A stretch of DNA of 45,136 bases from positions 1 to 45,136 of the forward strand of contig CAIQQB010000107.1 in NCBI GenBank assembly GCA_903873805.1, in the 5' to 3' direction. Origin of the DNA: an uncultured Opitutia bacterium (GTDB taxonomy: Bacteria; Verrucomicrobiota; Verrucomicrobiia; Opitutales; Opitutaceae). The notes beneath the pieces are model-generated. The model was not told the origin of the DNA, made no database searches, and worked only from the letters and a program-made list of their open reading frames with translations. Within the stretch, counting starts at the first letter, position 1, and every line of letters starts with the position of its first letter. Shown in pieces: positions 1 to 8,388 of the stretch. Made by a program: the position numbers and the translations under genes.

Positions 1-746
<746 letters not shown>

Positions 747-773
747 GGTCGTGGTGCTGCGATGCGTCGTGGA

Positions 774-868
774 GCGTTCAACCTCCAGCGTTCAACGTTG
801 AACATTCAAGGTCGGCGGCGGCGGTGGATGGCATGGGAAGTTGAAAGTTGAGCGTTGAAGGTCGGGCG
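774..868. repeat. Facing pair of degenerate 7-bp tandem arrays (GTTCAAC/GTTGAAC type)
   Basis: The space between sufC and sufB contains two short arrays with period 7. The left one (774-815) reads gcgttca, acctcca, gcgttca, acgttga, acattca, aggtcgg. The right one (about 840-868) reads ttgaaag, ttgagcg, ttgaagg, tcgggcg. The units are largely complementary between the two sides, so the element can fold on itself. A 19-base stretch from the left array recurs exactly near 33042 in front of the lolD-like gene. No coding potential is apparent. The function is unknown; the overall design resembles STRR heptamer repeats. Confidence 0.75.
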
Positions 869-879
869 TTCATCGGCCG

Positions 880-1635
880 TCAGGCCAGAACCAGTTCCTT
901 CTTCACCCAGTCGTAGCCCTTGGCTTCGAGTTCGAGGGCGAGGGATTTGCCGCCGCTCTTCACGATGCGGCCGTCCCACATGACGTGGACGAAATCCGGC
1001 ACAATGTAGTCGAGCAGGCGCTGGTAGTGGGTGATCAGGAGCACGCCGAGGCCGGGGCCGCGGAGGGTGTTGACGCCATCGGCGACGATGCGGAGGGCAT
1101 CGATGTCGAGACCGGAGTCGGTTTCGTCCATCAGGGCGAACTTGGGCTCGAGCATGGCCATCTGGAGGATTTCGCAGCGTTTCTTTTCGCCGCCGGAGAA
1201 GCCATCGTTGACCGAGCGGGAGGTGAATTTCCGGTCGATCTTGAGCATGTCCATCTTGGCGTAGAGCCGCTTGTAGTAGCCGGTGGCGTCGAGTTCCTCG
1301 CCCTCGGCGAGGCGGGCCTGGAGGGCGGCGCGGAGGAAGTTGGCGATCGAGACCCCGGGGATGTCGCTCGGGTACTGGAAAGCGAGGAACAGGCCGGCGC
1401 GGGCGCGCTCATCGGCCTCCTGCGGGAGGATGGAACGGCCGTCGAGGAGCACGTCGCCGGAGGTGATGGTGTAGTCCGGGTGGCCGGCGATGGCCTTCGC
1501 GAGGGTGGACTTGCCGGTGCCGTTGGGCCCCATGATGGCGTGGACCTCACCGCTGCGGATGGTGAGCGAGAGGTTCTTTACGATCTCCTTGGTGCCGATG
1601 GACACATGGAGGTTTTTGATTTCGAGCGAGGACAT
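880..1635 (-). CDS. sufC: SufC, ATPase of the SufBCD Fe-S assembly complex
   Basis: SufC is the ABC-type ATPase that drives Fe-S cluster assembly on SufBCD in the cytoplasm; it is not a transporter subunit. The 251-residue length is normal for the family. Visible are the Walker A motif GPNGTGKST near residue 36, the family signature [16 protein letters not shown], and the Walker B/D-loop [14 protein letters not shown], which is diagnostic of SufC rather than other ABC proteins. An upstream in-frame extension exists, but the ATG at 1635 gives [13 protein letters not shown], the expected start. The regulator gene ends only 16 bp upstream, so the two are almost certainly co-transcribed. sufB follows after a repeat-containing gap. 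Confidence 0.96.
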   Translation of the reverse strand: MSSLEIKNLHVSIGTKEIVKNLSLTIRSGEVHAIMGPNGTGKSTLAKAIAGHPDYTITSGDVLLDGRSILPQEADERARAGLFLAFQYPSDIPGVSIANFLRAALQARLAEGEELDATGYYKRLYAKMDMLKIDRKFTSRSVNDGFSGGEKKRCEILQMAMLEPKFALMDETDSGLDIDALRIVADGVNTLRGPGLGVLLITHYQRLLDYIVPDFVHVMWDGRIVKSGGKSLALELEAKGYDWVKKELVLA

Positions 1636-1651
1636 GGAAAAGGGTGGGCGG

Positions 1652-2107
1652 TCAGGCGGACTGGACGGTGCGTCGGGCGGAAAGGGGGGGGCGGGCGCGG
1701 CCGCGAAACGCAATCTCGATGACGCTGGCCTCGTAGCCGCGCGGCAGGACCACCTTCAGCTTGTCCAACAGGCTGGCCGGCAGGTCGACGTCGAGAATGG
1801 CCCCGGTCTCTTCATCATGGAAATGAGCGTGGGGCAAAAGGTTGGGACAGTAACGGGTCGGCTCCCGCTCAAGGTTGACCTGGCGGACGAGTCCGCATTG
1901 CGCCAGGGTTTCGAGGCAATTATAGACAGTGGCGAGCGAGATCCCGGGCCGGCGCTCGCGAACGCGGGTGAAGACTTCCTCCGCGGTGGGATGGTCGCGT
2001 TTCTGCATCAGCACATTGTAAACCACCTCGCGCTGCGGGGTGGACCGCAGACCGCTGCCGGCCAGTTTTCTGGCAAAGGCTTCGTGTTCGAGGGTGGAGT
2101 TGGGCAT
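1652..2107 (-). CDS. Fur-family regulator, Irr-like (no cysteine zinc site), head of suf operon
   Basis: A 151-residue member of the Fur superfamily. The N-terminal winged-helix region is clear ([14 protein letters not shown], then [19 protein letters not shown] as recognition helix and wing). The dimerisation half has [18 protein letters not shown] where Fur and PerR carry a histidine cluster followed by a CxxC. Both CxxC motifs that bind structural zinc in Fur/PerR are absent. That pattern is closer to Irr of alphaproteobacteria, which senses iron through haem; Irr-like sensing is inference from the motif. The ATG at 2107 is preferred over an upstream TTG that adds eight unconserved residues. 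Sitting first in a suf operon, it probably controls Fe-S assembly in response to iron or oxidative stress, and may regulate itself through the inverted repeats just upstream. Confidence 0.88.
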   Translation of the reverse strand: MPNSTLEHEAFARKLAGSGLRSTPQREVVYNVLMQKRDHPTAEEVFTRVRERRPGISLATVYNCLETLAQCGLVRQVNLEREPTRYCPNLLPHAHFHDEETGAILDVDLPASLLDKLKVVLPRGYEASVIEIAFRGRARPPLSARRTVQSA

Positions 2108-2170
2108 GGCGGGCTCGGGCCATGCAGCCAATTGGAATGATTCCGGATAGCAAGTAGTATTGCTGCGATT

Positions 2171-2217
2171 CGCAGGGATTATTTTCCCTGCGCGGGATAT
2201 TCCGCCAGATTTCTGGC
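2171..2217. promoter_or_regulatory. Two inverted repeats upstream of the Fur-like/suf operon
   Basis: The trxB-to-regulator gap holds two perfect dyads. CGCAGGGA and TCCCTGCG face each other across TTATTT (2171-2192), 64 bp upstream of the regulator start. GCCAGA-TT-TCTGGC lies at 2204-2217. The first is well placed to be an operator for autoregulation of the suf operon. Either could instead be part of the trxB transcript end, since trxB reads towards them, but neither is followed by a T-run. No strong -35/-10 pair is evident. Confidence 0.4.
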
Positions 2218-2280
2218 TAAGAAGCTAAAGAAAATCTACTTGCGAAACTATAAGCCTGCCGCCGAAGGAGCAAACAGTTC

Positions 2281-3228
2281 TCACCCGCCGTGCTCGGCCA
2301 GCCAGCGCTCGGCCTCGATGGCAGCAGCGCAGCCCATGCCGGCGGCCGTGATCGCCTGCCGGTAGACATGGTCGGCACAGTCGCCCGCGACATACACGCC
2401 CGGGACATTCGTGCGCACCTGCGAGCCGGAAGCCGGCTTGAAGTAGCCGCCTTCGTCGGTGTCGAGCACCGCCGCAAATGGACCGGTGTTCGGCAAGTGG
2501 CCGATGGCGACAAAGATGCCCTTCACCAGCAGTACGGACTCCGCTCCGGTCTTGAGGTTTTTGACCTTCAGGCCGCTGACGGCACCCTGGGGCACGCCCT
2601 CGACGGCGACGGGCACGCTGTCCCACACGCACTGGATTTTAGGGTGCGAGGTGGCGCGGTCGGCCATGATCTTCGAGGCGCGCAGGGAGTCGCGGCGGTG
2701 GACGAGATACACCTTGCTGGCGAAGCGCGTGAGAAACAGCGCCTCCTCGGCCGCACTGTCGCCGCCGCCGATCACCGCCACCTCCATCTTCTTGTAGAAC
2801 GCGCCGTCGCAGGTCGCGCAGGTTGTCACGCCCTTGCCGCCGTAGAGTTCCTTTTCGCCGGGGATGCCGGTCATGCGCGGGGACGCACCGGTGGCGACGA
2901 TCACGGTCTTGGCCAGAATGGTGCGGTCGCCGGCAACGAGCTGGCGCGGCATCGCGCTGAAGTCGACCGACGAGACCAGCGCCTGCTCGAAGCGCGTCCC
3001 GAACTTCGCGGCCTGCTCGCGCAGATTCTGCATGAGCTGGAAGCCGTCGACGCCTGCGGGAAAGCCGGGAAAGTTTTCCACCTCGCTGGTCGTCGTGAGC
3101 TGACCCCCCGGCAGCGGGCCCTCGAGCAGTAGCGGATTGAGGCTGGCGCGGCCGGTGTAGATGGCGGCGGTGAGGCCGGCGCAGCCGGAGCCGATGATGA
3201 CGACGTTTTCGACGGAAGGGGTGGACAT
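2281..3228 (-). CDS. trxB: Thioredoxin reductase (NADPH)
   Basis: A low-molecular-weight flavoprotein that transfers electrons from NADPH through FAD and a redox disulfide to thioredoxin in the cytoplasm. The 315-residue length is typical. The FAD dinucleotide motif [10 protein letters not shown] begins at residue 13. The active-site disulfide CATCDG has its cysteines at residues 137 and 140. The NADPH-binding [10 protein letters not shown] starts near 154, and the second FAD contact [10 protein letters not shown] lies near the C-terminus. The reading frame is open further upstream, but the ATG at 3228 places [15 protein letters not shown] at the usual position. It is transcribed away from a response regulator, with a long palindrome in the shared intergenic DNA. 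No partner trx gene is nearby. Confidence 0.96.
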   Translation of the reverse strand: MSTPSVENVVIIGSGCAGLTAAIYTGRASLNPLLLEGPLPGGQLTTTSEVENFPGFPAGVDGFQLMQNLREQAAKFGTRFEQALVSSVDFSAMPRQLVAGDRTILAKTVIVATGASPRMTGIPGEKELYGGKGVTTCATCDGAFYKKMEVAVIGGGDSAAEEALFLTRFASKVYLVHRRDSLRASKIMADRATSHPKIQCVWDSVPVAVEGVPQGAVSGLKVKNLKTGAESVLLVKGIFVAIGHLPNTGPFAAVLDTDEGGYFKPASGSQVRTNVPGVYVAGDCADHVYRQAITAAGMGCAAAIEAERWLAEHGG

Positions 3229-3331
3229 GGGTGGGTGCGACAGTTGAACGATAACATACCACACCTGAAAAGGGCAAAGTAGCGGCCGGAAGATGAAGCG
3301 GGGTGGTGGCGTTGCTTCTGACCGGTCCGGT

Positions 3332-3370
3332 CCCACGAACACGTCAACCAATAGTTGACATGTACGTGGG
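3332..3370. promoter_or_regulatory. 39-bp two-box palindrome between trxB and a response regulator
   Basis: An imperfect dyad centred on 3351: outer arms CCCACG (3332-3337) and CGTGGG (3365-3370), inner arms GTCAAC (3343-3348) and GTTGAC (3354-3359). The five-base spacers between arms are themselves mostly complementary, so 15 of 17 positions pair. It is about 100 bp from the trxB start and about 137 bp from the response regulator start, in the divergent promoter region. Symmetry and position suit an operator; the same sequence could fold as a hairpin. No T-run follows on either side, which speaks against a classical terminator. The rest of the 278-bp gap shows nothing further. Confidence 0.55.
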
Positions 3371-3506
3371 AGCGGTGGTTGGCGGAGGCGGGCGGTGACA
3401 GCCCGATTGCTGGAGGGCCGGGAACTGAGCATGCATCACTTTTGGCGGCGCATCAGCGCGGCCGGGCTTGCGCGCGGGGCCGCCCGGTGCTTTGTTCCTT
3501 GGGCAT

Positions 3507-3881
3507 ATGACTTCGCGCTCCATCCTGATTGTCGACGACGAGGCTTCTTTGCGCGAGTTGCTGGGGCAGCTGCTGGCGAACGCCGGCTATCAGGTCACGG
3601 AGGCCGAGGATGGTCGCAAGGCCGGAGCACTGCTCAAAGAGCAGGCCTTTGACCTGGTGATCACCGACATCATCATGCCGGAGCGCGACGGGCTCGAATT
3701 TCTGGCCGAAATCCATCGCAAGCACCCGGGTCTGCGGGTCATTGCGATGACCGGCGGCGGCCACATCCCGCGGGAGCAGTATGTGAAGCTGGCGAAAAGT
3801 CTCGGGGCGCACACCGTGCTCGAAAAGCCCTTTGGCAACGACAAGCTCCTCGCCGCGGTCACCACGGCGCTGGCTGGCTGA
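3507..3881 (+). CDS. Single-domain response regulator (CheY-like receiver)
   Basis: A stand-alone receiver domain of 124 residues with no output domain. All receiver landmarks are present: acidic pair at D10/D11, phospho-acceptor D54 in VITDIIMP, T82 in AMTGGG, and K107 in LEKPFG. It should be phosphorylated by a histidine kinase and act by protein contact, as CheY-like or Spo0F-like proteins do. The ATG at 3507 is chosen because it starts MTSRSILIVDDE directly ahead of the first beta strand; the frame is open for 13 more codons upstream without homology. No kinase is adjacent. It is divergent from trxB and convergent with the TPM genes downstream. Confidence 0.92.
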   Translation: MTSRSILIVDDEASLRELLGQLLANAGYQVTEAEDGRKAGALLKEQAFDLVITDIIMPERDGLEFLAEIHRKHPGLRVIAMTGGGHIPREQYVKLAKSLGAHTVLEKPFGNDKLLAAVTTALAG

Positions 3882-4036
3882 GGCATGGTGGGATTGTGTC
3901 CCGGCTTGGCAACGGAGCGCATTAATCGAAGCCGCGGGATTGAAAGCGGTCGGGCTTAAGCGCGTTGCGTACAAGCTCCCTTACCATGCCGGCGCTTCTC
4001 CATCGCGGAGTTGAGCAAGCCGGAGCTGTGACTTTG

Positions 4037-4070
4037 GGCTGAGGTAGCCTCAGCCGGTTTCCGGCAGGCC
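4037..4070. repeat. Single GTAG-led hairpin in convergent gap (possible terminator)
   Basis: The gap between two convergent genes contains GGCTGAGG-TAG-CCTCAGCC (4037-4055). It overlaps a GTAG tetranucleotide (4044-4047), which is followed by a second imperfect hairpin with GCCGG-TTT-CCGGC at its core (to 4070). The GTAG-plus-hairpin order matches the repeat family at 8305, 11062, 13846, 17748, 19060 and 27508, although this copy is unpaired and the weakest member. Its location would also let it end transcription from both sides, but there is no T-run. Confidence 0.45.
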
Positions 4071-4089
4071 GGGCCAAAGCGAACGCGGG

Positions 4090-4524
4090 TCACTGCTCGA
4101 TCACTGCGTTCGGCAGTTCGTTGGTGTCACCGGGCCGGCGGGGAAAATGCTCCGCCAGCAGCGCCCCCGCCCGCGCGATTCCGTGGAGCAGGCCGGCGGT
4201 GAACTCCTCCCGCTTGAAATGCGCCGTCATGGCCACGGTCACCTCCTGCCAGAAGCTGGCGCCGCATTTTTTGTGCACCGCCTCGTCCCCGATCACGGCA
4301 AACGTGTGCGAGGCCGGCGCGACAAAGAGCAGCACGGCGTTGCGATGTTTTGTTTTCGCCAGTCCAAGCTTGAGAAACGCCTGCGTCGCGGCCGGCACCG
4401 GCTCCGGCGCCGGGGCGTGTGTGACAAGCACGCGAATCTGCCCCGAGGTGACCTGCTCGGCCTGCGCGATGGCGGTCTCGATGGCCGGATGATCGAGCCG
4501 CTGGATGAATGCCTTCCGTTTCAT
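4090..4524 (-). CDS. TPM-domain protein, short soluble form
   Basis: A 144-residue protein of the TPM (formerly DUF477) family, without a signal peptide or membrane segment. Recognisable stretches are the N-terminal IETAIAQAEQVTSGQIRVLVTH, the central KHRNAVLLFVAPASHTFAVIGDEAVHKK and the C-terminal helix EFTAGLLHGIARAGALLAEHFP. In this family the middle segment forms the conserved strand-helix core. The ATG at 4524 lies one base after the stop codon of the upstream TPM gene, which suggests translational coupling. The biochemical role of stand-alone bacterial TPM proteins is poorly defined; phosphatase activity is known for plant thylakoid members, and membrane-quality roles have been proposed. 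Function here is therefore not assigned beyond the family. Confidence 0.85.
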   Translation of the reverse strand: MKRKAFIQRLDHPAIETAIAQAEQVTSGQIRVLVTHAPAPEPVPAATQAFLKLGLAKTKHRNAVLLFVAPASHTFAVIGDEAVHKKCGASFWQEVTVAMTAHFKREEFTAGLLHGIARAGALLAEHFPRRPGDTNELPNAVIEQ

Positions 4525-4525
4525 A

Positions 4526-5311
4526 TCACCATTTTCCTCCCGCGCCGCCGCCGCCAAAACTGCCGCCGCCGCCGGAAAAACCGCCACCGCCACCACCACC
4601 GCTCCAGCCGCCGCCTCCTCCCCAGCCGGAACCACCACCCCACATGAAGCCGCCGTAGCGGCTTTGCCGGCCGCTCATCATATAGGGGCGGCTGCTCCGG
4701 AAAAACATCTGCAACAGCCAAATGAGAACAAAGACTCCCACCGCTACTCCACGGATATTTGCCAACAGCCGGCTCGTAGCGGAGGTGCTTTTATCCGCCA
4801 CGGTACCGCCGTTGCCGTGGTATTCGCCCTTGGTGGCGGCGATCATCGCCGTCACTGCCGCTTGCAGCCCACCCGCGTAGTCGTTGCGGCGAAAGGCCGG
4901 CTTCAGGATGTTCTCGATAATGTCGTGCGCCGTCGCGTCCGTCAGTGTCGCCTCCAGCCCGTAGCCGACTTGGATGTAGAGCTGGTGTTCCTGCATGAAG
5001 GCGAACAGCACGGCTCCGTTGCTCTTCGTCCGCTGGCCGGCTTTCCAGGCCTGGGCCACGCGCACGGTGTAATCCTCCACCGATGAATCGGACTCCATCC
5101 GCGGGAAAATGGCGACGAGCAGCTGGTTCGAGCTGGTCCGTTCGAATTGCTCCAGTTGGGTGTTGAGTTCGTTGCCGACCGCCGGCGACACCGTGCCGGC
5201 GTAGTCGTTGAAATAACGCGCCGGGGCCGGCGGGATGGTCTCCGCTCCGCGCAGCCCCGCCCCGGCGAGCAGCGCGAGGATGAGGACGAGCGAACGGACC
5301 AGACTTTTCAT
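4526..5311 (-). CDS. TPM-domain membrane protein with glycine-rich tail (YgcG-like)
   Basis: A 261-residue envelope protein. It has an N-terminal signal peptide (KSLVRSLVLILALLAGAGLRG) and then a TPM domain, about residues 30-160, with FNDYAGTVSP, LLVAIFPRMESDSSVEDYTVRV and GAVLFAFMQEHQLYIQVGYGLE. A transmembrane segment follows near residues 187-205, and the C-terminus is very rich in glycine and tryptophan and ends in GGKW. This order is the standard YgcG-type arrangement, in which the TPM domain faces the periplasm. It follows lemA by 85 bp and precedes a second, soluble TPM gene by a single base. LemA and TPM proteins are often encoded together. The joint role is unknown and is not inferred further. 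Confidence 0.92.
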   Translation of the reverse strand: MKSLVRSLVLILALLAGAGLRGAETIPPAPARYFNDYAGTVSPAVGNELNTQLEQFERTSSNQLLVAIFPRMESDSSVEDYTVRVAQAWKAGQRTKSNGAVLFAFMQEHQLYIQVGYGLEATLTDATAHDIIENILKPAFRRNDYAGGLQAAVTAMIAATKGEYHGNGGTVADKSTSATSRLLANIRGVAVGVFVLIWLLQMFFRSSRPYMMSGRQSRYGGFMWGGGSGWGGGGGWSGGGGGGGFSGGGGSFGGGGAGGKW

Positions 5312-5396
5312 GCCAGTGTTATTGGGGAGAGGGTGGATTCCGGGACGTCGCGGTCCACCTCAGGCGGAAAGGGTGGCAGGGCGGGTGTCACCGGGT

Positions 5397-6026
5397 TCAC
5401 GGGCTGGCCGCGGCCGGTTTGGAAAAGTCGAACTGCACGGCGGGAGGCTTCTCCGCGCCGGGGGCCGCGGCGAAGTACGCCTTGTCCTTGAACCCGAGCG
5501 CGGCGGCGAAGAATACCGCGGGCACCCGCTTGATCGCGGCGTTGTAGTCGCGCGCCGCATCGTTGAACCGGCCACGTTCGACCGCGATACGGTTTTCCGC
5601 CCCTTCGAGCTGCGACTGGAGCGTCTGGAAACCGGCGGTCGCCTTCAGCGTGGGGTAGTTCTCGGCCACGACCAGCAGCCGCGACAGCGCGGACGAGAGC
5701 TGGCCCTGCGCCTTTTCGAATTCCGCGAGCTGGGCGGGATCGGTCGGGGCGGCGCTGGAACTGACCTGCACCTTGCCCACCGAAGCGCGGGCCGCGGTGA
5801 TTTCGGTCAGGGTGGATTTTTCAAAGTTGGCCGCGCCCGAAACGGTGGCGACGAGATTGGGGATGAGGTCGGCGCGGCGCTGGTAGACGTTCTGGACCTG
5901 CGCCCACTGGGCGTCCACGGCCTGCGAGCGGTTGACCAACCCGTTGTAGGTGCTGACGCCCGCGAGCCCGATTACGAGGACCAGCAGCACGAAGGCGCCA
6001 AGGATTCCGAGAAGGACTTTGTTCAT
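5397..6026 (-). CDS. lemA: LemA family membrane protein
   Basis: A 209-residue LemA family protein. One N-terminal membrane anchor (VLLGILGAFVLLVLVIGLAGV, about residues 4-24) precedes the family signature YNGLVNRSQAVDAQWAQVQN, followed by YQRRADLIPNLVATVSG and a long helical domain with LLVVAENYPTLKAT. LemA proteins have a short N-terminal part outside, a single membrane span and a helical-bundle domain. Their biochemical role is not established. The ATG at 6026 starts at the membrane anchor; a longer frame upstream lacks similarity to the family. It leads a three-gene unit with two TPM-domain genes, a common genomic pairing. A strong hairpin at 6077 separates it from the helicase gene upstream. 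Confidence 0.95.
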   Translation of the reverse strand: MNKVLLGILGAFVLLVLVIGLAGVSTYNGLVNRSQAVDAQWAQVQNVYQRRADLIPNLVATVSGAANFEKSTLTEITAARASVGKVQVSSSAAPTDPAQLAEFEKAQGQLSSALSRLLVVAENYPTLKATAGFQTLQSQLEGAENRIAVERGRFNDAARDYNAAIKRVPAVFFAAALGFKDKAYFAAAPGAEKPPAVQFDFSKPAAASP

Positions 6027-6076
6027 GACAGATCCAACTATGACCGGCAAGGTCCGGGAACACAAGGGCCGGGTCG

Positions 6077-6101
6077 GTGGAAACGGCCGGCCCGTTTCCA
6101 C
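6077..6101 (-). terminator. Perfect 10-bp hairpin after the helicase gene
   Basis: GTGGAAACGG and CCGTTTCCAC pair perfectly across a 5-base loop. The structure is about 46 bp past the helicase stop codon and about 50 bp ahead of lemA, on the strand of both genes. It probably ends or attenuates the helicase transcript. There is no T-run, so a standard intrinsic terminator is not proven. Confidence 0.45.
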
Positions 6102-6146
6102 GCAGTTACACCGTTGTTGGCTTCGCCTCAGGATCCAGGCCGATGT

Positions 6147-8159
6147 TTACCACCCGTAATTGCGCTTGATCTTCAGGGGCTCGTAGAGCTCGGGGGCCAG
6201 CTCGAGGATGAAGCGGCTCGGGGTCAGCATCATCCCGCCGGGGCCGGCGCGGTTGCTTACCGTCGGATAGCACAGGTGGAGCTCGTCGCGCGCCCGCGTC
6301 ACCGCGACGTAAAACAGCCGCCGCTCCTCTTCCACGTCGCCGGCCTCGATGGCGCGGCGCAGCGGAAACATCCCGTCAGCCAGGCCGATCAGGAAGACAG
6401 CGGAGTATTCCAGCCCCTTGGCCTGGTGGACGGTCGTGAGGCGCAGCGCGTCGGCCTCGGGGTCCACGCGGCGGTCGCTCGTCTCGCTGTTGAGCAGCGC
6501 GATCTGGGCGAGGACGTCCTGCATGTCCTCGAAGCGGCCGGCGAAGCCGATCAGTGACTTGAGGTCGTCGAGGCGCGAGCTGTAGTTGGCGTAGGCGCCC
6601 TTGAGGTAGTCGCCGTACCAGCCCTCGATCGCGACCTCGACGGCGTTAAAGGGCTTGAGCGTGCGCATCGCGTCGGCGATCTGCGAGAGCGAGGCGGTGA
6701 ACTTGGGCCACTCCTCCCGCGCGTCCTTCGCGACCTTGCTGCGCACGTCGTCGGTGTCGAGCACGTCGAGGAAGTTCTTCCGGACCAGCCGGGCGTGGTC
6801 GAGCGCCGCGGCGTAGATCTTCTGCGCGCCCTTCTCGCCGACCTTGGGCAGCAGCACGCAGATGCGCTGCCACGCCATGGTGTCGGTCGGATTGAAGACG
6901 AAGCGCAGGAAGGCGACGAGGTCGCGGATGTGCGCCTGCTCGAAGAATTTCACGCCGCTGGTGATCTGGTACGGGATGCCCTGGCGCGAGAGTTCGAGCT
7001 GGAGGTCGAGCGCCTGGAAATGCGCCCGGTAGAGCACCGCCACGTCGCTGAGCGCGCAGCCTTCGTCGACCAGGCCCTTGAGGCGGCGGATGATGAAGTC
7101 GGCCTGCTCGCGGCCGTCCATCGCCTGCACGACATACGGCTTGTGCGCGTTGCCCCGGGCGGCGCGGAGCTCCTTGTCGAAATGGCGGCCCTTGGGCTGG
7201 GCGGAGAGGACGCCGTTGGCGAGCGCGAGGATCTGCGGGGTCGAGCGGTAGTTGGTCTCGATGCGGTGCATGACCGTGCCGGGGTGCCGGTCGGGAAAGG
7301 TCATGATGTTCTCAAAGTTGGCCCCGCGCCAGGAGTAGATGCACTGGGCGTCGTCGCCGACGGCCATGATGCGGTGGTGCGACCCGATGGTGTCGATGAT
7401 CGCGGACTGGAGCGTGTTGGTGTCCTGGTACTCGTCGACCAGCAGGTGGCGGAACCGCGAGGAGAAATAGGCGCCGACCTCGGGGGATTTCTGCAGGAGG
7501 TCGAGCCAGAAGACGAGGAGGTCGTCGTAGTCCACCACGTTCTGGGCGCGCTTGCGCTCGGCGTAGCCCTGGGCGAAGCCCGGCAGGCGGTCGGCGATCT
7601 CGCTGTGCTGGGCGAAGTTCTTCTCGACCGTGGCCGCGAGGCTGAGCTGCGTGTTGCGCGCGAGCGAGAGCACCTCGTGGAGCGGGCCGGGGCGCGGGTG
7701 GGTCTTGTCCTTGAAGAACAGCTTGTCGGTCGCCTCGACCGAGTCGCGCAGCAGGCTGTCGGCCTCCTCGGCGTCGAGGATGGTGAAGTTCTTTGGCAGG
7801 CCGACGGCCTCGCCGTAGATGCGGAGGGCGCGGTGGCCGAGGCTGTGGAAGGTGCCGCCCCAGAAGCGGCCGGGCTCGACGCCGGTGAGCTCGTGGACGC
7901 GGTGGAGCATCTCCTTCGCAGCCTTGTTGGTGAAGGTGAGCAGGAGGATTTCCGACGGCTTGACGCCCTGGGACAGCAGGTAGGCGACGCGGTAGGTGAG
8001 AGTGCGGGTCTTGCCGGAACCGGCGCCCGCCAACACGAGCAGCGGACCGGGCTCGGCGGTGACGGCGTGGAACTGCTCGTCGTTCAGCTGCGCGCGGAAG
8101 TCAATCGGCGGAATGGTCGCGGCGGGTGCGGGCGGCTGGCGATCGAGGAGAAAATCCAT
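6147..8159 (-). CDS. UvrD/Rep/PcrA-type superfamily 1 DNA helicase
   Basis: A 670-residue ATP-dependent 3'-5' DNA helicase of superfamily 1A, acting in repair or replication-fork maintenance. Helicase motifs appear in order: Q-motif LNDEQFHAV near residue 25, Walker A AGAGSGKT at 44-51, TFTNKAAKEM (Ia), VDEYQDTN near 241 (II), DDAQCIYSWRGA near 269 (III), ETNYRSTPQI (IV), TVHQAKGLEY (V) and FYVAVTRARDEL (VI). It is somewhat shorter than E. coli UvrD or Rep and has a short C-terminal tail after motif VI, so no confident choice among UvrD, PcrA and Rep is made. The ATG at 8159 starts MDFLLDRQPPAP. It lies downstream of proB on the same strand, with a 229-bp gap containing a GTAG hairpin pair. 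Confidence 0.95.
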   Translation of the reverse strand: MDFLLDRQPPAPAATIPPIDFRAQLNDEQFHAVTAEPGPLLVLAGAGSGKTRTLTYRVAYLLSQGVKPSEILLLTFTNKAAKEMLHRVHELTGVEPGRFWGGTFHSLGHRALRIYGEAVGLPKNFTILDAEEADSLLRDSVEATDKLFFKDKTHPRPGPLHEVLSLARNTQLSLAATVEKNFAQHSEIADRLPGFAQGYAERKRAQNVVDYDDLLVFWLDLLQKSPEVGAYFSSRFRHLLVDEYQDTNTLQSAIIDTIGSHHRIMAVGDDAQCIYSWRGANFENIMTFPDRHPGTVMHRIETNYRSTPQILALANGVLSAQPKGRHFDKELRAARGNAHKPYVVQAMDGREQADFIIRRLKGLVDEGCALSDVAVLYRAHFQALDLQLELSRQGIPYQITSGVKFFEQAHIRDLVAFLRFVFNPTDTMAWQRICVLLPKVGEKGAQKIYAAALDHARLVRKNFLDVLDTDDVRSKVAKDAREEWPKFTASLSQIADAMRTLKPFNAVEVAIEGWYGDYLKGAYANYSSRLDDLKSLIGFAGRFEDMQDVLAQIALLNSETSDRRVDPEADALRLTTVHQAKGLEYSAVFLIGLADGMFPLRRAIEAGDVEEERRLFYVAVTRARDELHLCYPTVSNRAGPGGMMLTPSRFILELAPELYEPLKIKRNYGW

Positions 8160-8304
8160 GGGCGGGCCCGAGGCTCGCGCAATCCCGCCGCGAGGCAAAG
8201 CAAAGTTTTTCCGCCGCATCGTTCCCGCTGGTGCTTTCAACCCGAACCACCTCGATCCCAACCGGGCGCGCCGGGGATGTCACGCTCCACCCCAGGCTCA
8301 GGCT

Positions 8305-8359
8305 GTAGGCCAGGTCGCTGACCTGGCTTTTCCGCTCGGAGCCAGCTCAGCGAGCTGGC
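8305..8359. repeat. GTAG-led paired hairpin element (REP/BIME-like), proB-helicase gap
   Basis: GTAG (8305-8308) is followed by GCCAGGTC-GCT-GACCTGGC (to 8327), a 13-base spacer, then GCCAGCTC-AGC-GAGCTGGC (8341-8359). The loop triplets GCT and AGC are themselves complementary between the two hairpins. The closing CTAC seen in other copies is missing here. The stem differs from the copies at 13846, 17748 and 19060, but pairing is intact. The remaining intergenic DNA (8160-8304) shows nothing recognisable. Confidence 0.75.
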
Positions 8360-8388
8360 CTTCAGCAGAAGCATCTCGCCGCCGCTGC

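Noticed and set aside
2129-2131. TTG start for the Fur-like regulator, adding eight residues
   Set aside because: The extra residues are not family-like, and an ATG lies at 2107 directly before the conserved region.
6795-8321. Long plus-strand frame opposite the helicase gene
   Set aside because: It is a composition shadow of a well-supported helicase gene on the minus strand, rich in Gly, Val, Glu and Arg with no domain; the high GC content produces many such frames.
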